Part shown: in pieces, positions 1-8,241 of the stretch
How positions within the stretch are numbered: position 1 is the first letter of the stretch
How the letters are laid out: every line of letters begins with the position of its first letter
Assembly: GCF_004168255.1 (NCBI RefSeq)
Contig: NZ_SEWG01000004.1
Coordinates: forward strand, 124,001 to 188,000
DNA from: Mucilaginibacter terrigena
GTDB taxonomy: Bacteria > Bacteroidota > Bacteroidia > Sphingobacteriales > Sphingobacteriaceae
Direction of reading: 5' to 3'
Length of the DNA stretch: 64,000 nucleotides
Translations under genes and position numbers: made by a program
The notes under the pieces: generated by a model
The model's database searches: none
What the model was told of the DNA's origin: nothing
What the model saw: the letters and a program-made list of their open reading frames with translations, nothing else

Positions 1-466
1 GCCTTAAACGGCCGCTGCCCCAGTTTTCGTACCTGAAACCGATATCTATACCGCTATGTTCGCCTGTTGACGCGATGAAGCCGGGGCCAATGGCGATGAT
101 AAACAGATTCTCTTTTGTGTAATTGGTTTGAAAAGCATTCCCGGCTTCACCTTCGGCATAAAACCCGGGGCTAAAATAGTATTTAACACCCGCTTTTAAT
201 GGGATATAACCTACCGGAGGCTGCATTGTTGAACTGCCTATTAAAGCACTTTTATAATGAAAGCTGGTGTACCCACCGGTAACCGTAAAACTTAATGCCG
301 AAACCAAAGGAACTTCGGCCTTGCCCGAGCCGCCAAAGCCTATGTTAAACACACTATTTGCGGGCACGCCAAGCTCCAGGCCAACGCCAAAAGCTTTGGT
401 GGGCGCTGTTTGCGCAGATGCGCTAACCGAAAATAACACAAATAATAAAGCCAGCAGTTTTTTCAT
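1..466 (-). CDS. outer-membrane beta-barrel protein, partial (C-terminus beyond window)
   Basis: Reading the minus strand from the ATG at 464-466 gives an uninterrupted frame to the window edge (about 155 residues). It begins MKKLLALLFVLFSVSASAQ, a signal peptide with an Ala-X-Ala-Gln type cleavage site. The mature part has alternating glycine/aromatic strands (LGVPANSVFNIGFGG, FTVTGGYTSFHYK, LKAGVKYYFSPGFYAEGEAG) typical of small OmpW/OmpX-like barrels. It closely resembles the next two genes in order of motifs (VGLELGVP, GGYTSF, KAGVKYYF, YAEGEAG), so it is the first of three tandem paralogues. The final strands lie outside the window. The substrate is unknown; a structural or porin-like role in the outer membrane is an inference. 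Confidence 0.8.
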   Translation of the reverse strand, partial: MKKLLALLFVLFSVSASAQTAPTKAFGVGLELGVPANSVFNIGFGGSGKAEVPLVSALSFTVTGGYTSFHYKSALIGSSTMQPPVGYIPLKAGVKYYFSPGFYAEGEAGNAFQTNYTKENLFIIAIGPGFIASTGEHSGIDIGFRYENWGSGRLR

Positions 467-578
467 TTCCTGATGAGTGGTTACCGGCCGAAAATACAAT
501 AATAATACACCAAAATAAAGTACTCGAATGCAAATTAACAGGTGTAAAAACACCATAACATATAAAAGGTAAAACAAA

Positions 579-607
579 CAGGCCCGAGAAAATACTTCCC
601 GGGCCTG
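579..607 (-). terminator. rho-independent terminator of the second barrel gene
   Basis: CAGGCCCG (579-586) pairs with CGGGCCTG (600-607) around a 13-base loop. On the minus strand the stem is followed by a T-rich tract (the complement of 571-578). It lies just after the stop of the gene at 631-1116. Confidence 0.7.
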
Positions 608-630
608 TTTACTTATGTGTTTAACTTTTT

Positions 631-1116
631 TTAGAAACCGTAAGCTATACGCACACCTATTTGGCTGATAGTACCATTTTTTGACCATGCTTCGTAACGC
701 ACGCCTATATCAAAACCGCCTTCAAGCGCGTAACCGATACCAGGGGCATAAGCAAATGCAGTACCGCCGCCGCTCTCGGTGCTAAATGCAGCACCTACCT
801 GGCCTTCGCCATAAAAACCATCGCTGAAGAAATATTTGATACCGGCTTTTGCAGGAACAAACCCAACCGAACCACCGCCAAATACATCTTTAACTTTAAA
901 TGAAGTATACCCACCAGATATGGTGAACATAGTTCCGCTTCCAATTGGCATTTCATACTTTAATGATCCGCCCAAACCAACATTGTAAACATCGCTGGTG
1001 CTGCCAATAGGCAGGCCGCCTTCAAAGCCAATGCTAAAACGAGCTTTGTCTGATTGTGCAGATGCTGTAAATGAAATACCACCTACAATTGCTAATAACA
1101 ATAATAATTTTTTCAT
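631..1116 (-). CDS. outer-membrane beta-barrel protein (second paralogue)
   Basis: A 161-residue protein with signal peptide MKKLLLLLAIVGGISFTASAQ. The mature domain has eight or so amphipathic strands and ends in a terminal aromatic strand (RIAYGF), the usual C-terminal Phe signal for insertion by the BAM complex. Shared motifs with its two neighbours are IGFEGGLPIGS, SGGYTSFKV, AGIKYFFSDGFYGEGQ and AYAPGIGY. It is followed by its own hairpin terminator at 579-607, and the neighbouring gene at 1252-1761 also has one, so the three paralogues look like separate transcription units rather than one operon. This is a small OmpX/OmpW-like barrel by appearance. No ligand or exact family can be assigned. 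Confidence 0.85.
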   Translation of the reverse strand: MKKLLLLLAIVGGISFTASAQSDKARFSIGFEGGLPIGSTSDVYNVGLGGSLKYEMPIGSGTMFTISGGYTSFKVKDVFGGGSVGFVPAKAGIKYFFSDGFYGEGQVGAAFSTESGGGTAFAYAPGIGYALEGGFDIGVRYEAWSKNGTISQIGVRIAYGF

Positions 1117-1206
1117 AATTTAAATTGTATAAGGTTGATTAATAGTAACAAATGTAAAATATTTTCCAAAAAAACAAACTGAGCGGCTTAAAAAAGTTCT
1201 AAACAG

Positions 1207-1231
1207 AAAAAGCCCCGAATTGGGGCTTTTT
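1207..1231 (-). terminator. bidirectional-looking hairpin terminator
   Basis: AAAAAGCCCC (1207-1216) pairs with GGGGCTTTTT (1222-1231) around GAATT. It sits between two minus-strand barrel genes, directly after the stop of the gene at 1252-1761. Confidence 0.85.
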
Positions 1232-1251
1232 CAATACTATGTTAATAAATA

Positions 1252-1761
1252 TTAGAAGCTGTAACCTACACGCAAACCAACCTGGCTAAGTGTCGATCCG
1301 TTTTTAGTCCAAGCCTCGTAACGCACACCTGCATCTAAGCCACCACCAAACGAATATCCTATACCAGGGGCGTATGCAAATGCAGTACCGCCACCGCTTT
1401 GTGTAAAGAAAGCGGCACCTGCCTGTGCCTCACCGTAAAAGTTTTCGGCAAGGAAATATTTAATACCTGCTTTTACAGGCACAACGCTGGTGTTACCAAC
1501 CTTAACCGTGCCAAACGGCGTGGTGGCTTCTTTACCCTGAATGCTGCTGAAACCTGCAGAACCGGTAATAAAGGTACCTTCGGCAATTGGGTGATCATAT
1601 TTTAATGAACCACCGATAATAAAGTTTGAAACGTTTTTAAGATCACCAACAGGTAAACCGGCTTCAACACCGATGCTGAATTTACCGCCATCGCTTGATT
1701 GAGCAAATGAACTTGCAGACAGGCCGCATACAGCGGTTAATAATAATAGTACTTTTTTCAT
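1252..1761 (-). CDS. outer-membrane beta-barrel protein (third paralogue)
   Basis: The frame is open further upstream to 1848, but the natural start is the ATG at 1759-1761. It begins MKKVLLLLTAVCGLSASSFAQ, a clean signal peptide, giving 169 residues; the upstream extension would bury this peptide. The mature part repeats the paralogue pattern (IGVEAGLPVGDLKN, IIGGSLKYDHPI, AGIKYFLAENFYGEAQAGAAF, AYAPGIGYSFGGGLDAGVRYEAW) and ends in a barrel-terminal strand, RVGYSF. It is most similar to the gene at 631-1116, including a near-identical C-terminal half, which suggests recent duplication. Its function beyond outer-membrane localisation is not known. Confidence 0.85.
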   Translation of the reverse strand: MKKVLLLLTAVCGLSASSFAQSSDGGKFSIGVEAGLPVGDLKNVSNFIIGGSLKYDHPIAEGTFITGSAGFSSIQGKEATTPFGTVKVGNTSVVPVKAGIKYFLAENFYGEAQAGAAFFTQSGGGTAFAYAPGIGYSFGGGLDAGVRYEAWTKNGSTLSQVGLRVGYSF

Positions 1762-1921
1762 TGTTTTTATAAATTGTGTGAATTTAAGTACGGCATTGCT
1801 GGTAGCCCATACTTTGCCGCTTTCGGATATATTGACGCCCATCAGCAAAGTTCGTTACACAAAAAATTTAAAAAAATAGTAAAACACTGACTTTGTGGCA
1901 ATTAAAGTCAGCCCGGGAATG

Positions 1922-2629
1922 TTACTTATTCGTTAGCCCGATAAAAATACTTTCGAGCGATTGCCCCTTATTTTTGTCCCTTAAACTCTTCAGTGTATCG
2001 TTGGCTGCAATTATCCCCTTATTAATAATGATCACCTTATTGCAAACGGCCTCAACCTCCTGCATAATGTGTGTAGATAAAACAATGGTTTTTGTTTTGC
2101 CCAGTTCGGTAATTAGCTGCCTGATGCCAACCAACTGGTTAGGGTCGAGCCCCGAGGTGGGCTCATCCAGTATCAGCACCTGCGGGTTGTGCAATATGGC
2201 CTGCGCCAGGCCAACGCGCTGGCGATAACCTTTTGATAGCTGGCCAATTTTTTTATGCTGCTCGGGACCAAGCCCGGTTTGTTCAATAACCTCGGCAATG
2301 CGTTTAGCTGGTTCGTGCATGCCATGGATGCCCGCCACAAACGCCAGCGACTCCTTTACATACATATCCGTATAAAGCGGGTTGCTCTCGGGCAGGTAAC
2401 CAATATTGCGCTTTACATCCAGCGGTTGTTTGTTAATATCAAACCCGCATACAGATGCCGTGCCCGATGTTTGGGGGATAAAGCAGGTAAGCATTTTCAT
2501 GGTGGTGCTTTTGCCGGCGCCATTTGGGCCTAAAAAACCCAGCACGCCTGTATCTGCCATAAAGTTGATACTATCAACCGCCTTTTGCTGCCCGTAAACT
2601 TTTGTCAGTGCCTCTGCCCGGATACTCAT
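1922..2629 (-). CDS. gldA: ABC transporter ATP-binding subunit, gliding-motility GldA type
   Basis: A 235-residue ABC ATPase. The start chosen is the ATG at 2627-2629 (MSIRAEALTKVYG), because the upstream extension runs into degenerate repeat DNA. Walker A is GPNGAGKST at residues 34-42, the signature is LSKGYRQR at 131-138, Walker B is VLILDEP at 151-157 and the switch histidine is in STHIM near 187. Length and sequence fit the GldA subunit, which in Bacteroidota works with the GldF/GldG membrane proteins in gliding and type IX secretion-linked functions. Those partners are not in this window; gldA is often unlinked from them. A generic ABC-2 type exporter ATPase is the alternative. Most non-gliding relatives also carry this gene, so motility cannot be inferred. 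Confidence 0.8.
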   Translation of the reverse strand: MSIRAEALTKVYGQQKAVDSINFMADTGVLGFLGPNGAGKSTTMKMLTCFIPQTSGTASVCGFDINKQPLDVKRNIGYLPESNPLYTDMYVKESLAFVAGIHGMHEPAKRIAEVIEQTGLGPEQHKKIGQLSKGYRQRVGLAQAILHNPQVLILDEPTSGLDPNQLVGIRQLITELGKTKTIVLSTHIMQEVEAVCNKVIIINKGIIAANDTLKSLRDKNKGQSLESIFIGLTNK

Positions 2630-2639
2630 GCGGTAAAAA

Positions 2640-2746
2640 TAGATTTTAGATGTGAGATTTGAGATATTAGATTTGAGATTTAACGCTTGCGCCGGCACGA
2701 ATAATTAAATTAAATTCGAAATTGAAAATCCGAAATTCGAAATCAA
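2640..2746. repeat. degenerate A/T-rich intergenic repeat, two word types
   Basis: Between gldA and glyS the sequence is built of reiterated short words. Variants of GAGATTTGAGAT occur at 2642-2681, and variants of AAATTCGAAATTG at 2712-2746. The repeats begin about ten bases from the gldA start codon and run up to the glyS promoter. This is one of about a dozen such islands in the window (see findings). Confidence 0.6.
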
Positions 2747-2752
2747 AAAATA

Positions 2753-2760
2753 TATCTTTG
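2753..2760 (+). promoter_or_regulatory. Bacteroidota -7 promoter element of glyS
   Basis: TATCTTTG matches the TAnnTTTG consensus exactly and lies 8 bases before the glyS ATG at 2769, implying a very short leader. No convincing TTTG -33 box is visible at the usual distance; that position falls in the repeat island. Confidence 0.55.
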
Positions 2761-2768
2761 CCCCTATT

Positions 2769-4247
2769 ATGAGCAACTCAACCGACGAACTTTTTAAAAA
2801 CGTTATATCGCACTGTAAAGAATATGGTTTTGTTTTCCAATCGAGCGAAATATATGATGGCCTTAGCGCTGTTTATGATTACGGCCAAAACGGGTCGGAA
2901 TTAAAAAACAACATCAAAACCTACTGGTGGAAAGCCATGGTGCAAATGCACGATAACATAGTCGGGATAGATTCGGCCATATTTATGCACCCAACCATCT
3001 GGAAAGCAAGCGGCCACGTTGATGGCTTCAGCGACCCGATGATAGATAACAAGGATAGCAACAAACGCTACCGTGCCGACCAGTTACTGGAAGACCGCAT
3101 TGCCAAACTGGACGAGGAAGGCAAAACCAGCGAAGCTGAGGAATTGCAGATAGAAATGGACAACGCCCTAAAGGCCGAAGACTTGCCCCGCCTGCGCGAG
3201 CTCATCATCGAACAAAATATAAAATGCCCGTTGAGCGGCACCGCCAACTGGACAGATGTACGCCAGTTTAACCTGATGTTCAGCACCCAGATGGGTGCCG
3301 TGGCCGATGATGCCGATGTGGTATATCTACGCCCCGAGACAGCGCAGGGGATATTTGTAAATTACTTAAATGTGCAAAAATCGGGCAGGATGAAAATTCC
3401 GTTTGGTATCGCCCAAATTGGTAAAGCTTTCCGTAACGAGGTTATTGCCCGCCAGTTCATCATCCGCATGCGCGAGTTTGAACAGATGGAGATGCAATAC
3501 TTTGTACGCCCCGGCACACAAAAGGAATGGTTTGAAAAATGGAAGGCAGCACGTTTAAAATGGCACCTTGCCTTAGGCACCGATGCAGCTAAATACCGCT
3601 ACCACGAACATACCAAGCTGGCACACTATGCAGATGCTGCTTACGATATCGAGTTTGATTTCCCATTCGGATTTAAGGAGGTGGAAGGCATCCACAGCCG
3701 TACCGATTTTGACCTGAGCCAGCACGAGAAATTCTCGCGCAAAAAAATGCAGTACTTCGACCCTGAACTGGGCGAGGACGGCAAGCCATACGGTAACTAC
3801 ATCCCTTACGTTATCGAAACTTCGATAGGGTTAGACAGGATGTTCCTGCTTACCATGATAAACGCTTACGAGGAAGAAGACCTGAGCACCGAAGAAAGAC
3901 AGGATAGCCGCACTGTGCTACGCCTGCACCCTTGCCTTGCACCGGTTAAGGCGGCTATTTTCCCGCTTACCAAAAAGGATGGCCTGCCGGAGAAAGCCCG
4001 CGAGATAATGGATAAATTGAAACTTGATTTCAACATCCAGTACGAGGAGAAAGACGCCATTGGTAAACGCTATCGCCGCCAGGATGCTATCGGTACACCT
4101 TTCTGTATCACGGTAGATCATCAAACCCTGGAGGATAACACCGTAACTATTCGCCACCGCGATACCATGGCGCAGGAACGTGTTGCTGCCGATGACCTGG
4201 AAAAGATAATAGGCGGTTTGGTAAGCTGGAAGAACCTTTTGGGGTAG
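2769..4247 (+). CDS. glyS: glycine--tRNA ligase (dimeric, class II)
   Basis: The 492-residue protein charges tRNA-Gly with glycine in the cytoplasm. It has the single-chain alpha2 GlyRS architecture. The N-terminal catalytic core starts with CKEYGFVFQSSEIYDGLSAV and contains the motif 2 region FRNEVIARQFIIRMREFEQMEM and the motif 3 region ETSIGLDRMFL. The C-terminal anticodon-binding domain (about 385-492) has PLTKKDGLPEKA, RYRRQDAIGTPFCITVD and TIRHRDTMAQERV. Length agrees with bacterial members of this type and no alpha/beta two-subunit enzyme is needed. The gene stands alone, with its own promoter element at 2753-2760 and terminator at 4271-4293. Confidence 0.97.
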   Translation: MSNSTDELFKNVISHCKEYGFVFQSSEIYDGLSAVYDYGQNGSELKNNIKTYWWKAMVQMHDNIVGIDSAIFMHPTIWKASGHVDGFSDPMIDNKDSNKRYRADQLLEDRIAKLDEEGKTSEAEELQIEMDNALKAEDLPRLRELIIEQNIKCPLSGTANWTDVRQFNLMFSTQMGAVADDADVVYLRPETAQGIFVNYLNVQKSGRMKIPFGIAQIGKAFRNEVIARQFIIRMREFEQMEMQYFVRPGTQKEWFEKWKAARLKWHLALGTDAAKYRYHEHTKLAHYADAAYDIEFDFPFGFKEVEGIHSRTDFDLSQHEKFSRKKMQYFDPELGEDGKPYGNYIPYVIETSIGLDRMFLLTMINAYEEEDLSTEERQDSRTVLRLHPCLAPVKAAIFPLTKKDGLPEKAREIMDKLKLDFNIQYEEKDAIGKRYRRQDAIGTPFCITVDHQTLEDNTVTIRHRDTMAQERVAADDLEKIIGGLVSWKNLLG

Positions 4248-4270
4248 CCTGCAAAACGAAAAATAATACC

Positions 4271-4293
4271 AACGCCGGTTTTTAACCGGCGTT
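4271..4293 (+). terminator. rho-independent terminator after glyS
   Basis: AACGCCGGTT (4271-4280) and AACCGGCGTT (4284-4293) form a perfect 10-bp stem with a TTT loop, followed by further T residues. Confidence 0.9.
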
Positions 4294-4410
4294 TTTGGTT
4301 TTACTTTAACCGGTATTATTTATACAGGATATAAATTTATTACTGAGAGTTGAATGTTTCAGTTAACCGTAATAAACTTTATACCTTAGACAAATATTTG
4401 TAACCTAAGG

Positions 4411-6600
4411 TTGAAACGCATCTATCCTTTCATAATTTTCATTTACCTGGCGTGTGTAACTGCGTTTGCTGCCGCTGCGCCAAAGGGTATCGACAGCCTT
4501 AAAAATCGGGTTTTTGCGGCAAACGGACACATAAAGGCCAATGATACCATCACGGTTAATAACTTAAATAAACTTGCCGATAACTGTTACGAGTCGGCCC
4601 CCGACAGTACAATTTACTATTCGGACCTGGCCATAGGCATTGCAAAAAAGATCAATTATCAAAAAGGTATTGCAGCGGCTTATGTAAATATTGCCCTGGT
4701 AAACTCCTTTAAAGGCGATTATACCACCGCCAATACCAATTACAAGATAGCGCTGCACTTATACAAGCAAATAAATAACCAGTTTGGCATTAGCGAGGCT
4801 TATATGGGCTTAGGCCGCGTGCAGGATTTTTTGGGTAATTACGATACCGCTATCCATTTTTTTGAACAGGCGCTTGCAATACGCATTAAACTTCGTAAAG
4901 AAATAGACATTGCCGATTGCTACGGGCTTATGGGCATCACCTACGACAATAAAGGTAAATTCAGCAAAGCGCTCGATTATTATTTTAAAGCGCTAATTAT
5001 ACAGGCAAGGCTTAACGAACAGCTTGCCGCTGCCGATAATTATTGCAACATAGGTGTGGTAATGCAGCACCTGGAACTGTACTCAAAAGCTTTGGATTAT
5101 TTTGACAAGGCCAACAAAATATGGCTGAAGTTAAACGATAAGCAAGGTATAAGCACCTGCTATCAAAATATTGGCGAGGTGATGATGTCGCAAAAAAATT
5201 ATCCTAAAGCAATAGGTTACTTTAAACGCGCGTCGGCCATTTACCACGATCTTGGAGACGAGGAAGGCATAAGCCTCATCTATTACGATCTGGGCCTTTA
5301 TCATTATTACACCTCAAAACCCGATTCGGCCCTGTATTACCTCAATATGTCGCTTCAATCGGCATCAAAAAACAAAATACAATATAACAAAGCGTACGCC
5401 TATGTTGGCCTTGCGCTTATATATAGTCTCGAAAAAAAGTACGACGAGGCTTATAAATACGCTTTGCTTGCCCAGCATACAGCTAATAACCTGCAAAGCC
5501 TGAACACCCGTGCCGAGGCTACCCTGCAACTAAGCAAAGCCCTGGCCGGCTTAAAACAATTTGAGGAAGCTTACGCGCAAAACCAACTGTATTTAACATT
5601 AAAGGATAGCCTTAAAAACGATGAGAGCCTGCAAAAGCTTCTGTCGTACAATATGGCTATCGAGTTTGAAAACAACCAGCGCAAAACAAGCCAGAAAGAG
5701 GAGGCACTTGTACAAAAGATTGCCGAGCAGCGGCGCACCAATATAATTGCGGCGATAATTATTGTGGTAATTACCACAATGCTTATTGTTTATTATAACG
5801 CTAAACGCAAACAGCTAAAAGCAAACGCCCTGTTAGCCGAAAAAAACAAAGAGGTATTGATACAAACCGAAAAACTTAACGAACTCAATATTTTAAAAGA
5901 CCGTTTGATAGGCATATTAGCTCACGATCTTAGGGCGCCCTTAAGTACCTTACGGGGTATGTTCTCGTTAATGGCGGATAAGGACATTACACACACCGAA
6001 TTTATTGACATGGTGCCGGGTGTATTTGGCAAGCTGGAACACACATCCGACTTTTTAGATACCCTTTTATTTTGGATAAACAGCCAGGTTGATAATATTG
6101 AGGATACTACCAAAAGCTTTTGCCTGTGCGACCTGGTTAAGGCAGAACTTGCAAACCTTGAAGATCAGTTTAAATTAAAAAACATCACACCTGTAAACAA
6201 GGTTGGCCCGGGGCATATGGCATTTGCCGATCCAAACTCCATCAGGATAGTGATACACAACTTTTTAACCAATGCCATTAAGTTTTCGTATGTGGACAGT
6301 ACTATCGAAATTTCGGCGCGTATGGAAAACGAAAAAGTGTATTTTATGGTTACAGACCAGGGCATTGGCATGAGCGCGGAGCAGTTAAACCGCCTGTTTA
6401 TAAGTAAAGTAACCAGCCATATTGGCACCATGAACGAAAGCGGCACCGGTATGGGCCTTATTTTTTGTAAGGACCTGATTGAAAAATACAATGGCGAAAT
6501 TTGGGCCAAAAGCATTTTACATGAGGGCACCGAATTGGGTTTTGCCCTGGCCGCCGGTGAAGCTGCGGACACAACGCCAAATAGCGATCAACTACAATAA
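4411..6600 (+). CDS. TPR-repeat sensor histidine kinase
   Basis: A 729-residue protein starting at a TTG codon; no ATG precedes the signal peptide MKRIYPFIIFIYLACVTAFA. Residues 50-400 are tetratricopeptide repeats (for example AYMGLGRVQDFLGNYDTAIHF, DCYGLMGITYDNKGKFSKAL), predicted periplasmic. A transmembrane helix follows at about 444-462, then a coiled linker. The HisKA domain has ILAHDLRAP with the phosphoacceptor His505. The HATPase domain has an N box (NFLTNAIKFS, 617-626), a G1 box (DQGIG, 649-653) and a G2 box (GTGMGL, 678-683). No receiver domain or partner response regulator is adjacent, so the output is unknown. Architecture is common in Bacteroidota; the signal sensed by the TPR region cannot be deduced. 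Confidence 0.9.
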   Translation: MKRIYPFIIFIYLACVTAFAAAAPKGIDSLKNRVFAANGHIKANDTITVNNLNKLADNCYESAPDSTIYYSDLAIGIAKKINYQKGIAAAYVNIALVNSFKGDYTTANTNYKIALHLYKQINNQFGISEAYMGLGRVQDFLGNYDTAIHFFEQALAIRIKLRKEIDIADCYGLMGITYDNKGKFSKALDYYFKALIIQARLNEQLAAADNYCNIGVVMQHLELYSKALDYFDKANKIWLKLNDKQGISTCYQNIGEVMMSQKNYPKAIGYFKRASAIYHDLGDEEGISLIYYDLGLYHYYTSKPDSALYYLNMSLQSASKNKIQYNKAYAYVGLALIYSLEKKYDEAYKYALLAQHTANNLQSLNTRAEATLQLSKALAGLKQFEEAYAQNQLYLTLKDSLKNDESLQKLLSYNMAIEFENNQRKTSQKEEALVQKIAEQRRTNIIAAIIIVVITTMLIVYYNAKRKQLKANALLAEKNKEVLIQTEKLNELNILKDRLIGILAHDLRAPLSTLRGMFSLMADKDITHTEFIDMVPGVFGKLEHTSDFLDTLLFWINSQVDNIEDTTKSFCLCDLVKAELANLEDQFKLKNITPVNKVGPGHMAFADPNSIRIVIHNFLTNAIKFSYVDSTIEISARMENEKVYFMVTDQGIGMSAEQLNRLFISKVTSHIGTMNESGTGMGLIFCKDLIEKYNGEIWAKSILHEGTELGFALAAGEAADTTPNSDQLQ

Positions 6601-6635
6601 CACAAATCAATATTATTATTTTATACCTAAACCAC

Positions 6636-8123
6636 ATGAGAAGATCTCTACTCCCCTATTTTATTGCACTGCTTTTACCCCTGTTGGCATCGGCGCAAAA
6701 CGAGGCCCCTGTTAACGAAGATTTTGCCAAAGGCATAAAAGCTACCAACACCTTTGCGTTTAACGATCACCTGAATGTTATGCAGGTAAGCACCGACGAC
6801 GAAAACTTTGACCTGATAGCCATTGACGACAAGATGCAAATTGTATGGAAAACATCATTAGCAGGCTACGGTATAAAAACCGATAAATTAAAAGGCAAAA
6901 TAATAGCCCTTGCCTCATCAGATCACAGCATGTTCAAAGGCACCAACAATACTTTTAAAGCATATGTGGTTGACCCTGCAACAGGCAAAGTACTGGCCGA
7001 TAAGGTTGTGTATAAATCAACGGACGAGTATGTGGAATTTCCGCAGATGTACACCGGCGACGGAGAATTTTTTAAACTGGCGGTAAGGCAAAGCGGCTTT
7101 AAACGCAAAATACATGTGGGCGTACCCATTTTTAGTTTTTTCGCCTATAACGGTTATGTAAAGGAATATAACGAAACTAAAAATCTGCAGGTAATAGAGT
7201 ATAATGATAAACTGGATTCGGTAAGTTCGTTTAAGCCGGCCAAATCAAATGGTATATTTATATCGCTGGCCTGGAACAAGCACGCCGATATGTTTATAGG
7301 CTGGCTGAATGGACCAAGCATCGAGGTTTATAAGTATGATGCAGGCAAAACTGTCCCGTCTAACCAGTTAACGGTACCTGTATCTTTAAAGGAGGATAAG
7401 GCGGTTATACCAAGTAAAAGTTTACTGTTACAGCCTGCCGAAGACAAAAATATACTTTACTATAGCCTGCTTTACCGCAACCCTGATAAGGATACGGAGC
7501 TAGGGATTGGCAAGCTTGATTTTGAAACCAACAAAAAATCATACGTTACCCAGGTAATAGACAAGGCAAACCTTAAAGTTATTAAAAAGGCTTTTGTACC
7601 TGTTAACAAAGACATTGACGATGTAGACCTTGGTTACGGCGGCGGTATGGGGCTTAAGTACATGAACGAAGTGGATGGAAAAGTAATTTTAACTGTGGCC
7701 TCAAATGCTACCGTATCCAGCGGCGTTAGCAGTGGCGGCGTATACTATTTAGAATATGCCCCCATAATAAATGTTTTTGATAAAGATCTTAACCTGAAAT
7801 TTCAGCAGGTGTTACCATCAAACAGCTATTACCCTTCAAGGCCATTACAAACCGGTTACCACGTTATAAAAAACAAACTTTACATGGTAGCCAATACAAA
7901 AAAAGGGCTCACTAAAAACCTTGGCGTATTTGGCATCCTTGATATTAATACCGGCAAATGGGATAAAATGGAACTACTTTCAAAAAAACACATCAGTAAT
8001 TCCGACTATTCAGAAGGCCCTTCCATTTTATGGTTTGGCAATAGTTTTATTGTACCTTACTTTGCACCCAAAACCTTTGCGTTTACCAAATCGAACGTGT
8101 CCCTGCAGCTAAACCAGTATTAA
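6636..8123 (+). CDS. secreted protein of unknown function, possible beta-propeller
   Basis: A 495-residue protein with signal peptide MRRSLLPYFIALLLPLLASAQ. After it come many short beta-strand-rich segments of the kind seen in propellers (FDLIAIDDKMQIVWKTSLAG, NTFKAYVVDPATGKVLADKV, LAWNKHADMFIGWLNGPSI, GVFGILDINTGKWDKMELL). These look like read-outs of values rather than enzymes. There are no catalytic motifs, no lipobox and no type IX C-terminal sorting domain. It begins 35 bases after the sensor kinase stop, with no terminator between, so the two may be co-transcribed. I do not recognise the family; a periplasmic or surface ligand-binding role is only a guess. Confidence 0.75.
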   Translation: MRRSLLPYFIALLLPLLASAQNEAPVNEDFAKGIKATNTFAFNDHLNVMQVSTDDENFDLIAIDDKMQIVWKTSLAGYGIKTDKLKGKIIALASSDHSMFKGTNNTFKAYVVDPATGKVLADKVVYKSTDEYVEFPQMYTGDGEFFKLAVRQSGFKRKIHVGVPIFSFFAYNGYVKEYNETKNLQVIEYNDKLDSVSSFKPAKSNGIFISLAWNKHADMFIGWLNGPSIEVYKYDAGKTVPSNQLTVPVSLKEDKAVIPSKSLLLQPAEDKNILYYSLLYRNPDKDTELGIGKLDFETNKKSYVTQVIDKANLKVIKKAFVPVNKDIDDVDLGYGGGMGLKYMNEVDGKVILTVASNATVSSGVSSGGVYYLEYAPIINVFDKDLNLKFQQVLPSNSYYPSRPLQTGYHVIKNKLYMVANTKKGLTKNLGVFGILDINTGKWDKMELLSKKHISNSDYSEGPSILWFGNSFIVPYFAPKTFAFTKSNVSLQLNQY

Positions 8124-8144
8124 AAAATTATAAATATTTTTTCC

Positions 8145-8181
8145 ACGCCTCATTGCTTATATTAGCATTGAGGCGTTTTTT
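8145..8181 (+). terminator. rho-independent terminator
   Basis: ACGCCTCATTGC (8145-8156) pairs with GCATTGAGGCGT (8165-8176) with one mismatch and is followed by a T run to 8181. It ends the sensor kinase/secreted protein unit. Confidence 0.85.
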
Positions 8182-8241
8182 GTAACCCTAAAACAATTAC
8201 AGCCTACACTCCTTTTGGTTTATATATGAAAACACAACTAC

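Noticed and set aside
6165-6572. A 135-codon minus-strand frame inside the sensor kinase
   Set aside because: It is antisense to the HATPase region, whose motifs are clear in the plus frame.
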